Translations under genes and position numbers: made by a program | Notes under the pieces: generated by a model | Database searches by the model: none | What the model was told of the DNA's origin: nothing | What the model saw: the letters and a program-made list of their open reading frames with translations, nothing else | Shown: piece by piece, positions 10,421-20,725 of the stretch | Position numbering within the stretch: the stretch's first letter is position 1 | Layout: every line of letters begins with the position of its first letter | Assembly (NCBI GenBank): GCA_963682025.1 | Contig: OY821517.1 | Span: forward strand, 17,944,048 to 18,008,047 | Origin: Cordilura impudica | Lineage: Eukaryota; Arthropoda; Insecta; Diptera; Scathophagidae | Reading direction: 5' to 3' | Length of the DNA stretch: 64,000 nucleotides

Positions 10421-12284
10421 CAGTCTTATGTACAGCTTTGATATTAATACTGCAACGCTACAATTATCCACATTTAATAAAATCCCAATTTTATCATCCT
10501 ATTACTCCTACAAATCACGTTTTTTTACAGCGACTTTACATTTTTTGACAACAATATATTTAAATTTTACTTACGAACGAGAGGTTAACCCTCGATGCTG
10601 CTTCAAATTCAGTTCAGCCCTATTAAAATCGTTCATATTCTTCCTTTAATGAAACCTATTTTAAAACATCTCTTATATAGAATATGTAACTAGCCATACT
10701 ACTCCAAATTTTTGTTCTGTCAAACGAATTTCAATTGCGGTAATTAGGTTAGGTTAGGGTTATCTGCATTGTCCGAGATCTCGCGGTACCCGTTTGGATT
10801 GATTTTAAGAATCCAACCCATTATGACAATTAAACATTTTAGTTATTTCAACCAAATGTTTTGGTTGTCACAACAAAATTTCTTTTCTCTATGTAACATT
10901 GAACTAATTGTAGAAATTTCATGTTTTTGATTTCTATGAAATAACAGTCCAATTAACAGTTCATTCTTAAATGTTCTGTATGTCGGGAATTTTGAAAGTA
11001 CTTATATATTAGATCACAAAAAAACGGTAAAGCAACAAAACTCTCTAAGGAATTGGAAATTAAATTATATGAAAAAAAAAATGAAAAAAAAGCTTTAAAC
11101 CGAACAGTAACACTTCTGAAAGACAGTCATATCATTTTGAAGGAGAACCGAACTAACCGAAGTAACAAACAAGGTGCCAAAGTCATTGGGAGATGGTGTT
11201 GGTGGTGGTGCTGTTCTCATTCATTCGTTCGCCTGCTGCAAGCGTGTGTTGCACTGTTATAGTGTGGCGTAAGTAATTGAGGTAAGTGGTTTAAAAGCAT
11301 AAATCTTTGAAAAAGTGCTAAGAACGCTTAAATTTTTCACGTTTTTTAATTGTCCCGCTACTTAGCGCCCGCTAACCCCTCTGGGGGCATAAAAGGCGAT
11401 AAACAACAAAATAAAATCGCCACCAAAATGCCTTGTGGTTAGGGCGTGATGAGAAATTTAATATTTGCAACGCGGATAAAACGGCAGATAATAATTTTAA
11501 TTTTCAGTTTTTTTTTTCATTTCATTTTTGTTCTTTTGTAAGCAGACCAAAACTTGTTACAACTTGCACACCAACAACATGATCGGAGAATATTACATTG
11601 CTTAAAATAGTTTTAACTGCTACCTCTGCAGATGATGAGGCCGATGATCATGATGTGGTTACATTGGTTTCATTTGAGGAATCACAGTAGAATATGAAGA
11701 AGTAGAAGCAGCAAATCCAGTATACACGAACGTATCAGATTTCATTTCATTAAAGTACATCACGAAGACGAAATCAATGAATAAATGTACTGCAGCGGCT
11801 GCAATATTTGCAACAACATCAACAACAACAAAATATTTTATACTGTAGCAAATTATTGAACCATTGGCCATTTTACGAACGCGAATGGAAAAAAATTATG
11901 TTAATGCCTGTAGACCTTAATAAGAGAGGCACAGTAGTTTTGAGATTTTTTTTTTTGTTTTTTGTTTAATTTTTCATAACTGGAAAAATCACCGACAATT
12001 AACAATTTAAATTAGTTGTAGTCGTTGGCAAATTTAGCCTCCATGGGATTTGCTTTGTTAAAAGAGGATAAGACTAATTACTTGAGTTGCTGCATAAGCT
12101 TTAACAATTATTTAGGATCAGAGCTACTTGAATTGAAAATAGTAAATAACCCGAGGGAGCTAAATGTGGCAATGGATTTTTATCACTTAAACGCTGCAAT
12201 AAGTCAGCACATAATACTCGCCGTTGATTGTTTTTCGTTTTCCCATCAACAAAAATTAACCGACGCGCATTCCCCAAAAAAAAA
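10421..12284. other. 1.9 kb without a supportable gene
   Basis: Contains a short TAGGTTAGGTTAGG run near 10745, a GGT-rich patch near 11190, a T-rich run at 11510 and CAA/GTT-type simple repeats at 11810-11830. An open 70-codon minus stretch (11659-11871) and a 120-codon plus stretch (12025-12387) show no family motif. The latter runs into the mariner relic below, so I do not call either. Confidence 0.4.
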
Positions 12285-12660
12285 AACAGAGGTCATAACC
12301 TTGCCAGCATATGAAACCTTCTTTGGACACGATTCTCCCATTTCAGTCTACTGTTTTGACTTTTCCTTTGTCTCGGGTGGGAAGTGATGGACCCATGGTT
12401 ACGAATCGATGCAAAAACTCGGCTTTATTGCGGTGGAACATCGCCAAACATTCTATTGAAACATCTTCACGACACTGTTTTTGTTTTATTGTGAGCAAAC
12501 GCGACATCATTTTTGTAGCCAGTTTTCTCATCTCCACATTTGCGCTAATTATGCGATGTATAGCACTTTATGAACCATTTTGTTAATTTTCTTAACCGTT
12601 TCTGGCGTGGCCACTTCAATTGGTCGACCACTATGGCGCACAGTGGGATCGCCTCATACA
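12285..12660 (-). pseudogene. internally deleted mariner relic
   Basis: The minus strand reads GRPIEVATPETVKKIN (12655-12590), KLATKMMSRLLTIKQKQ, REDVSIECLAMFHRNKAEFL, VHHFPPETKEKSKQ and, at the low end, GESCPKK. These are the mariner linker, second HTH to WVPRLL region and the block after the first catalytic Asp. The Asp itself falls in a deleted stretch. It shares its low-coordinate breakpoint region (CTCCCATTTCAGTCTACTG) with the relic at 37025-42348, so both descend from one deleted copy. Confidence 0.7.
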
Positions 12661-12679
12661 TTTCTTGGCAAAAAGTATA

Positions 12680-12990
12680 AGGAGAGGTCATGGAACATTG
12701 AAATTTGGCCCAGAGCCTTTCATCAACTCATTTAACCCAAACAGATTTTTTCGCCCCAAATGTTTATTTCCTTAACAAAACTCATGAAACTTGGCACAAG
12801 TCATCAGTGTTATGAAGTTGAGATTTCTAAAGAGTTTCATGTAAAATAAGACACGCCCACCGCCCACAGCCCATATACCCGACAATGAATTTTCGGACCC
12901 GAACTTTAGTTTCTGCATTAAAACTGAAGTAAAGATGTGTGCAAATTTGTACAAAAATATGCCACGCCCACCGCCCATATAACCCAAAAA
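12680..12990. repeat. HelC-type repeat fragment
   Basis: Contains two spaced CACGCCCACCGCCCA boxes with ATGAAACTTGGCACAAG between, typical of the HelC repeat modules at 31430-31911 and 37449-39320. No ends found. Confidence 0.5.
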
Positions 12991-13810
12991 AGATTTTTAT
13001 TTAAAAATTTTGTTTTTGAAACAAACTGAAAAAGTTTTGTAATCCGGATTAAAAGCTATAAGTAATAATACTTTTCGATGACAAAAAAATAGCCGAAACA
13101 AGATAAGCGATATAATGACTGATAAATATTTTTAGGTATATGCAAATATAGACTTTTATTCATCTTCTATCATTTCTTTAACGACATCATCTAGTTCCAT
13201 GAGGTTGACGTCGTATGCTAGTAGTAAGGATCTGACGATACAAGAAGGCGATGGAAAACATCAGTATTTTTTGCGACTCTCTTGTACTTTCTGGATATCA
13301 TTAGTCTATGCCTTCTATAGCCCTTATTTCGAGCTTCTTCAGCTTCTTAAAACACATGGGCCGAAAAGTATTCACCATATCGTATTTCTTTGAATTACTG
13401 AAATGAAATTTCGTGTGCCTTTCTTTATAAAATTTATAACTTTGTTCAACAGTATACAATATTATCCGTATTTTATTTATTAAATCAAAAGAACACAACC
13501 TTTGACTTTTTTGCAACTAGAACACAAAGGTCTATAAAGGTCACCTTTTTTTGTCCAAGTAAAACTAAAACACTTAATTTTTGAGTGCCTGAATTTTTCT
13601 AAAATATTATTGTTATCCACTTATTCTTTTTTCCCCCAAAATTAATGTTGAAATACCAATTTTTTCAAATATACTTACATCAAATAGATATGACAAAAAG
13701 AAATTGTCTAACCGGACCATTGAAATGCATGAAAATGTGAAGCAGTTACTGCAGAGTTTCGTTTAGGTGATTTTGCCGGGTTATTTTGGACAAAAAAAAA
13801 GAATTTATAG
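12991..13810. other. unassigned spacer
   Basis: No gene or named repeat recognised. A stretch open on both strands near 13200-13515 has no recognisable motif. Confidence 0.35.
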
Positions 13811-15097
13811 AAAAATAAGTAAGAGTGTTAAATTCGGCTGTGCCGAATTTTCTGATACCCTCCACCTGCATCTTAAACTCAATATTACACCCAATTTTGA
13901 GTACGGCTACCACTTTAAAACTATTGCCGATACTGAAACATTAATTCCGAATACCAGTTAAATTTTAAGTAATTTGTTTTTTTCTTTTTGGTCAGTTTCT
14001 ATTATAATTTCTTTTTATAAAAAATAATGATCATGTGTTCTATAGAAGGAATTAATTACTATTTCATTACTAGAGTAGAAATCCTATAAGTTCCCTAAGT
14101 CCTTCATAGAACACTAACGAAATTCATTATTTAACTCAGCCGGCGTTATAATACCAAAAGTTTGATCCCTCTTAGAATATTTTGAGACCTTAGAAGTTAT
14201 ACGATAATAAAAAAAAAGCAAATGATTCTCGGCTAAAAATTATTAATATTAATATTTAAAATAAGCGAATTTTAAAATATTTTTATCTGAATTAGCCAGT
14301 AATATGTTAATTTAATAAATTTAAACTTGTAATATTTAATTTTTATTTTTTCATTTTCCATTTTTTATTTTTCATTTTCCATTTTTCATTTTCCATTTTC
14401 CACTCTCCATTTTTCATTTTCTATTTTTCATTTTTCATTTTCCATTTTCTATTTTTCATTTTCCATTCTCCATTTTTCATTTTCTATTTTCCATTTTTCA
14501 TTTTCTATTTTTCATTTTTCAGTTTTTATTTTTGATTTTTAATTTTCCAGTGTTCACTTTCCATTTTTTATTTTTCATTTTCCGTTATCCATTTTTCATT
14601 TTCTATTTTCCATTTTTCATTTTCCATTTTCATTTTTCATTTTCCATTTTCCATTTTTCAATTTCCATTTATAATTTTCCATTTTTAGTTTTCCATTTTT
14701 CATTTTCCATTTTTCATTTTCCATTTTCATTTTTCATTTTCCATTTTCCATTTTTCAATTTCCATTTATAATTTTCCATTTTTAGTTTTCCATTTTTCAT
14801 TTTCCATTTTCCATTTTTCAATTTCCATTTATAATTCTCCATTTTGTATTTTCCATTTTTCATTTTTCATTTTCCGTTTTTCATTTTTCATTTTCCATTT
14901 CCAGTTTCCATTTTCCATTCTTCATTTTTCATTTTCTATTTTCCATTTTCCATTCTCCATTTTTAATTTTCTGTTTTCGATTTTTAATTTTTAATTTTTC
15001 ATTTAGATTTTCCATTTTTCCTTTTTCATTTTCCATTTTCCATTTCCCATTTTCCATTTTATATTTTTCATTCTCCATTTTTCATTTTCCATTTTTC

Positions 15098-15129
<32 letters not shown>

Positions 15130-15466
15130 TTCATTTTCCATTTTTCATTTTTCAATTTCCATTTATAATTTTCCATTTTTAATTTTCCATTTTTCATATT
15201 TCATTTTCTATTTTTCATTTTCCATTCTCCATTTTTTATTTTCTATTTTCCATTTTTCATTTTCTATTCTCCATTTTGTATTTTCCATTTTTCATTTTCC
15301 ATTTTCCGTTTTTCATTTTCCATTTCCATTTTCCATTCTCCATTTTTCATTTTCTATTTTCCATTTTCCATTCTCCATTCTCCATTTTTAATTCTCTGTT
15401 TTCGATTTTTAATTTTTAATTTTTCATTTATATTTTCCATTTTTCATTTTCCATTTACCATTTTTC

Positions 15467-15498
<32 letters not shown>

Positions 15499-16022
15499 TT
15501 CGTTTTCATTTTTTCTTTCATATTGGCGATTTTTTTTTATTATAACGTGATAACGATAAAAAAAAATATGTGGCAATACTACAAACATAGCTCATGGTAG
15601 TTGTGTTTCTTGGTATGATTGCATAATTTGAACTGTGAATGTTTTTGTACAACTATTATGTTCCACCACTAAAATAATTACAACAAACACATTGGGTTTT
15701 ACGTTTTTTGTAGAGGTATCTACATATTTTTGATCGTATCTAAGCACAATGATGCCCGATTTAGCCCATTTTCAATACCAACCTGCTGGGAATTATGGCA
15801 AATGATATTATTGTAACTTTACCCAGCAAAATGGTTTTTTTGTGAATGAGCGTGATTTTAACAGACAGACGGACAGACGGACATCGCTATATCGACTCGA
15901 GCTGTGATAAGGATCAAGAATATATATACTTTATGGGGTCGGAAATTAGTATTTCGATGCGCTACAAACGGAATGACAAACCTATATATACCCTCTGCCA
16001 CTGAGGTGTGGAGGGTATAAAA
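13811..16022 (+). repeat. family B (mini-me/DINE-1-like) repeat with expanded middle
   Basis: Starts AATAAGTAAGAGTGTTAAAT and a palindrome TTCGGCTGTGCCGAA, then ATACCCTCCACC. Ends GACAGACGGACAGACGGACA, TATCGACTCGAGC, AAGAATATATATACTTTATG, and CTCTGCCACTGAGGTGTGG plus GAGGGTATAAAA. Drosophila mini-me/INE-1 elements have this (GTCY)n core and 3' block, as I know them. A 1.2 kb array fills the middle. Confidence 0.75.
14335..15525 (+). repeat. degenerate CATTTTC/CATTTTT array
   Basis: About 1.2 kb of TTTTCATTTTCCATTTTT variants with a 6-7 bp core and longer higher-order blocks: a stretch near 14605-14690 recurs near 14705-14790 and again at 14800-14835. Strand-biased (pyrimidine-rich). Open frames inside (FHF/FPF-rich) are by-products. 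Confidence 0.95.
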
Positions 16023-16129
16023 AATATGATGCATTTCTCTTAATTTTACAATTCTCTACAAAACTGCTTCATTACATTTTTGATATTTTACACTCGAAAA
16101 ACTGACTTTTTGCCAACAAAATCCCACAG

Positions 16130-16353
16130 TGCGGTGTTCGTCTTGGCAGCTCATTTTTCGACCTAGTCCCCAGATAAATATAACATCCGATATTAACATT
16201 TTCAGATTTACAGGCAAAAAAAACTAATTCAAATTCCACTCAGTTTATGCTTATTTTCTATACCCAATTAGTTGGACCTAGACCCAATTCTCTAAACGCA
16301 TGGATATCGCATAACCAGTCTAGACCAACTATAATATTCTTACTTGTTCTTGA
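16130..16353 (-). repeat. family A repeat, 5' end fragment
   Basis: In reverse: ends ACCAGTCTAGACCAACTATA plus ATATTCTTACTTGTT, preceded by GACCTAGTCCCCAG and ATCCGATATTAAC blocks. Confidence 0.7.
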
Positions 16354-16424
16354 TTCACAACATTGAGAGATGGAGTTAACTAAATTGTTGACATTGACAT
16401 TTTGGCCACTCTGAATTAACTGCC

Positions 16425-17485
16425 TCAATGAGATCTGTTTTGTTTGTGTAATTTTGTGTATGTATTTTTCGATCTACAATTTCCCACAGATTTTCTAAGG
16501 GATTGAGATCTGGAAATTGGGCTGGCCATTACAAACAAACAAACACAACTTTGGAGATGTATGTTATAGTTATGTAAGAACTTCCAGACCAGCGGCATAT
16601 TTTCCTACGCGTATGGATACATTACGTTATTTAGAATTTGCCCCTATTTAATTCTGTCTAAATTCAGAAATTTAGACAAAAATAATATATAAAATATATA
16701 ATATAAAATTTAATTTTGTAAATATTAATGGTACCTTATTGTAACTATAATGAGTATCCTAAGTTGTAATGAATACTTAAACCTACTGCGAATTATCTAT
16801 TTTTATCTAAAAACTATCGTAAAATCAAAATTATCCGTTGTCAGAAGGCAATGTTATATCAAAAATATTGGATAGAGTCACTTGCTGTACAACTATCAAC
16901 TAAAACGGTGAGCTAGAATAACACCAAAAATAATATTATATCCTTAAGAAATAAAATTGTAATATCTGAAATAAATCTCCCTCTATTTTTATTTCACAAC
17001 ATTTATATTCTCTACTATTAACGAGAAAATATAATTGTTGAGGCACAGGTTTCTCACCCGATCAATTTGAGTTCCAGGCATTGCAGCTCACTATTGCATC
17101 CTAGCATCCTGAATTAAAAATCATCCATCCCGGAGAAATCTGTTCAAATTCCAATTAGAGTATATTTTACTGCGTGAACTGGACACATTCCTTGGCCCGA
17201 AAAACAACTCCATACCATAATACTGCTACCGTGAAACTCAATAATTTTACTTGTGTATTTTGGGTCTAGTCTTTTTCCCTTTGATCGTCATACAAACTTT
17301 CATCCATCATGACCTCTAAAATTAATGTTGGACTCATCTTAAAAGAGAACAGTATTCCAATTCCGTCTTGAGTAGCTCATGTCTTCATCAGCAAGAATAT
17401 TACGAGCCAGACGATTTTTCTCTGGTATTATTGGTTTCCTTCACAGGAAAATAGCAACCAAGATCAGCCTCAATTGCTGGCTGGA
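16425..17485 (-). pseudogene. Tc1-like transposase, central and C-terminal parts
   Basis: From high to low coordinate the minus strand shows a region after the HTH, SPTLILEVMMDESLYDD (17345-17290, around the expected first catalytic Asp), AVLWYGVVFRAKECVQF (near 17220; family VMVWGGFS), and finally WPAQFPDLNPLENLWEIVDR (16545-16480) with the catalytic Glu in LENLW, followed by TDLIEAVNSEW. The stretch 16560-17040 matches nothing and may be inserted or decayed. The second catalytic Asp was not found. Frameshifts and stops throughout. Confidence 0.7.
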
Positions 17486-18151
17486 AAACAGTTCGAGCAC
17501 ATATTTATACCTTATACCACTATTTGGTCAGGGTATAATGACTTTGTGCTGATATATTATATTATTATACCGATCGACTAAGAATCACTTTCTGAGTCGA
17601 TTTAGGTATGTCCGTCCGTCCGTTCGTCTGTCCGTCTGTAAACCTTGTAATCAAACTATAGGTCCCAAATGTGGACATATTTTGATGATATTTGTATGTA
17701 AGCTTCTATCGCCCTTAGCATGAACGCTATTGAAATTGGCGAAAATCGATGCATGTTCAGACATAGTTCCTATACAAATGGCACCTATGAAATCGACTTA
17801 AATTGCCATATGATCCAAATTATCATATAGATCTTGGTCAAATTGGGGTGTGTTTATCACACCCATTAATCAGTAGTCCAAAAATAAACCGTTATAGCCC
17901 CTGTATAAAGCTGCTTCCCGATCTTCACTTAAATCTATCAAAAAACAAAAATATTACAGATTTTTCTCCAATTAGGTTTGTAAAAGTGACCTTCTCATAT
18001 ATGATCAGGATCGGTCCATTTTTCCCCAAAGGAAAAAAATGAATAACAATGCCACTCAAATTTGGTTTATGCTTATTTTTTATATCCAATTAGCTGGGCC
18101 TAAGAAATAGTCTCTAAACGCATGGTATAGGGTATCGTATAGTCGGTCTAG

Positions 18152-18955
18152 AGTTATGTTCTTTTTTCCTTTCTAAATAAAACACAATTTATTATTTATT
18201 TAACTTTAATTGTCCTTATTTATTTAATAAACTTTAATTGTTCTTATTTATTTATTAAACTTTAAATGTCCTTTTTTTAAATTTAACTTTAAATATCCTT
18301 ATTTATTTGTTGAACTTTCAATGTCCTTTATTTATTTATTTAATTTTTATTTGTTGCATTTGGCTTGAAATCTAGTTTAGAACTATTGAATTGGTGATCG
18401 ATTGTCGTTGATATACGTAAATCAATTATAATTATTTATGTTCGAAAAAACCGTGTAAGATCATGATTGGTCAAGTATTTTCTTATCCTTTCTTACGCAC
18501 TGTACGTAAGAAAGCAAAAAAAATATTTGTGGGAATATAAGTATGTAAATATGTGTGTATAGATTTACATACATATTACTAGCTTTCTCATTCTTCATGC
18601 CCAATTGTCTTTCACTTAGTAACAAAATAATTTACTAAAGCAAGCTTGTGCATGTTCGATCATGTCGATAGCGGTATACATACATGTGTACGAGTGTATG
18701 TACATATACATGTAGGTTTAAAACGAAAGCTATAAAAACAAAATTCTGCATTCCCAATCATAATACTTAGCAACAATAAAATATATGTAACATATCAATT
18801 GCCGTTATTATTTTTAACTTTTTATAAATATTCAAAGCAAGCAAGCACTTAGCAACAAATATAATTACATATGTTTAAAAGGTTATACAAATTATATTAA
18901 GGGTATTCATTATTAGTATAAACATATACATAACGATATGTAGGTGCATATAACT
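18152..18955 (+). mobile_element. probable solo LTR of a Gypsy-class retrotransposon
   Basis: The 804-bp insert begins AGTTATGTTC and ends GCATATAACT and is flanked by a 4-bp duplication CTAG (18148-18151, 18956-18959). It splits the family A palindrome AGTCGGTCTAGACCGACT exactly. AGTTA...TAACT ends with 4-bp duplications are typical of gypsy/errantivirus-type LTRs. A TATA-like GCTATAAAAAC lies near 18731 and an AATAAAAT signal near 18776, which suggests plus orientation. No internal genes, so a solo LTR. A DNA transposon with 4-bp duplication is the alternative. Confidence 0.5.
18180..18365 (+). repeat. tandem about 40-44-bp T-rich repeat
   Basis: About five units of TTTAACTTTAATTGTCC plus TTATTTATTTA variants at 18195, 18235, 18260, 18285 and 18310, inside the proposed LTR. 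Confidence 0.75.
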
Positions 18956-18985
18956 CTAGACCGACTATAATTTTCTTACTTGTTT

Positions 18986-19150
18986 TAGTTTCAGATTGCT
19001 AGTGGCCTCTCTAGGTACCATTTTTTTGACATATTTTAAACTCTCTTGCCACTAATTTATCCTGTCTTTATATTGTTTTACGAGGACTGCCGCCTAAATA
19101 TTGACATAGTATTAATTTATTGAAAAATTTTCACAAAGTTTCTTTTGCTT
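18986..19150 (-). pseudogene. Tc1-like transposase N-terminal fragment
   Basis: The minus strand reads GGSPRKTI-RQDKLVAREFKIC and QKNGT, the linker GGRPRK-T plus second HTH start of Tc1 transposases. It probably belongs with 16425-17485 on the far side of the family A insertion. Stops present. Confidence 0.5.
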
Positions 19151-19493
19151 AAGACTAGCAGTAATATCATCCATTAATCTGGTTTTTCACTTTTCACAAA
19201 ACTTTATTCTTGCCATTAATTTATTATAATAACACGGTGCTGCTCTGAAAAATAACTTGTCAAATGACCTAGTGTAGGTTGTAGATCTAGCTGAGTGTAT
19301 TATACAACCGGTTTAAAAAGTTGCAATATACTTTCGAATTTTTGAGATATGGGGAAAAGAGTATTTTTTGGGACTGGCGCACTTAAAGATTTGTAACTCA
19401 CTGGTTTTTTAACCGATTTTGAATTTTTAAACAGTATTAATCAGAAATATCCATATTCCAAATATATATACTTCACTATACTATTAATATAAA

Positions 19494-19871
19494 CTAGCAG
19501 ATTCCAGCACTCGAAATTCGAGTGCAAATTCTAGGAAATTTTATTTTTTCATTAAATAAAGACCCAAAAGGTATGCTAATCAATTATAGCCAATTCACTA
19601 ATCAACACAAAATAACAAACTTATTTGTATTACAAACACATTAAAAAATTTAATAAACACACACATAGCATTGTATAATTTTATGTATGTGTTAGTAGCA
19701 ACTTTAAATGCAATTTACTCAAACTAAAGGAAAAAATTTAAAAATCTGTAAATCTGCAAAACGGCTTTAAAGAAATATCTTTCAAATAATATACGTTTAG
19801 TCAAAATTGGGATAAAACGGTAGAACAAAACATCGGTCACAAGAAATCGCCTAGCCTATTAATATTATAGA
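19494..19871 (-). mobile_element. Helitron-like HelA, copy 2 (minus)
   Basis: In reverse: TCTATAATATTAATAGGC start at 19871 after an A, CTCGAATTTCGAG palindrome, GGAATCTGCTAG end at 19494 before a T. It lies in the left arm of the inverted-repeat element, whose right arm lacks it, so it came later. Confidence 0.85.
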
Positions 19872-20120
19872 TATGTAGAGATTTTTTCAGTAATATCTAA
19901 ATTTTGAATTTTTTTTTTTTAATTTTTTCAACTTCTACAATGGTATTCTTTTGAACAACAAAAGCCAGTGTCTTTCTGAGTAAAACAAACTTTCATTTGT
20001 CTAAATCGGTTAAAAATTGACAAAGTTATAGTACTTTTTGTAAACAATGAGAAACCTATTTCGATTAAATGATTCAACAAAAAGAAGTAATTTAAAGTAC
20101 GAATTATTTTTTTAATAAGT

Positions 20121-20294
20121 TTATTTTTTTAAATTTTTACTTAATCTATTACGTTTGTAAGACAAATCATCAACTTTATGTTGTAGCGACCAGCAGTAAT
20201 TCGCTAGCATTCTGATCTGACTTTTTACTTCCAACCGCTTTTCTATTGTTGATAGATCATGGTGGAAGCGTTCGCCTAGCTCGTCAGCAATCCG
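20121..20294 (-). pseudogene. inverted C-terminal piece of the intron-bearing transposon ORF
   Basis: The minus strand reads ADELGERFHHDLSTIEKRLE, then SQIRMLANYCWSLQH and SYKRNRLSKNLKK with a stop near 20121. The order matches the C-terminus of the relative at 29126-29356 (GERAHEDLMKIERNYQG, MLGDYCWTL, YKRRSNNAIHF). Here this end is turned round and joined at about 20294 to the upstream part of the same gene reading on plus. That marks an internal inversion within the element. Confidence 0.7.
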
Positions 20295-20725
20295 TAAAAC
20301 AACTAGATAAAGACAGCGAGGCTTTTTCACACTTAAAATCTGTATTTCCAAAACAAAGTGCTGCCAAAATAAAAGAAGGTATGTATAAGATATTTTGAGA
20401 CATTCACGAGTATTTACACCCAAATGTTTTTGTGTTGATTTGCAGGTATTTTTGTTGGACCACAAATCCGAAAAGTGTTTTTAGATGAAGATTTTCCTAA
20501 AAAATTAAATGAAGTTGAAAAAAGAGCGTGGATGAGTTTAATATATTTGTCTATACATTTTTTAGGTTATAAAAGAAGTGCTGAATACACCGATGTTGTT
20601 AGTGAATTTCTAGAGGCGTATGGAGAAATGGGGTGCCGAATGTCAATAAAAATATTTTTTTTACATACTCACTTGGAATTCTTCCCAGAAAATCTGGGCC
20701 AATTTAGTGACGCTTCCACCAAGAG
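20295..20725 (+). pseudogene. transposon ORF fragment with a spliceosomal intron (exons 20295-20378, 20446-20725)
   Basis: Reads QLDKDSEAFSHLKSVFPKQS and AAKIKE up to 20378, then GTATGT...TTGCAG (20379-20445, 67 nt), then GIFVGPQIRKVFLDEDFP, VEKRAWMSL, FLGYKRSAEYTDVVSEFLEA, MGCRMSIKIFFLHTHLEFFP and ENLGQFSD. Removing the 67 nt restores AKIKEG-IFVGPQIRK, exactly the uninterrupted wording of the relative at 29540-29600. The protein family is a common multi-copy, unnamed transposon-associated protein of insects and cnidarians as I recall it. Its function is unproven; transposase is a guess. The C-terminus is inverted at 20121-20294. Confidence 0.7.
20379..20445 (+). other. 67-nt intron in a transposon ORF
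   Basis: Donor GTATGT after GAAG, acceptor TTTGCAG, both ideal for fly introns. Splicing keeps the frame, and the related copy near 29570 lacks these bases altogether. Confidence 0.75.

Larger units (their letters stand above)
17505..18985 (-). repeat. family A repeat, minus copy, split by a probable LTR
   Basis: Reverse copy from CTAGACCGACTATAATTTTC plus TTACTTGTTTT (18956-18985) to CTTATACCACTATTTGG (17510), with GTCCGTCCGTTCGTCTGTCC at 17610. The insert at 18152-18955 interrupts the terminal palindrome. Confidence 0.75.

Noticed and set aside
10740..10760. TAGGTTAGGTTAGG as telomere-like repeat
   Set aside because: Only two to three units, and higher Diptera lack TTAGG-type telomeres; also a short copy near 24158.
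11659..11871. 70-codon minus ORF with VVVDVVANIAAAAV
   Set aside because: Centre comes from a GTT/CAA simple repeat; no splice or family support for a host exon.
12025..12387. 120-codon plus ORF
   Set aside because: No family motif; its 3' third is antisense to a mariner relic, so it is a chance opening.
14532..14771. Phe-rich membrane-like ORF (FPFFIFHF)
   Set aside because: Pure translation of the CATTTTC array.
13811..16022. Protein-coding gene spanning the family B region
   Set aside because: Both ends match other family B copies and the middle is a simple array.
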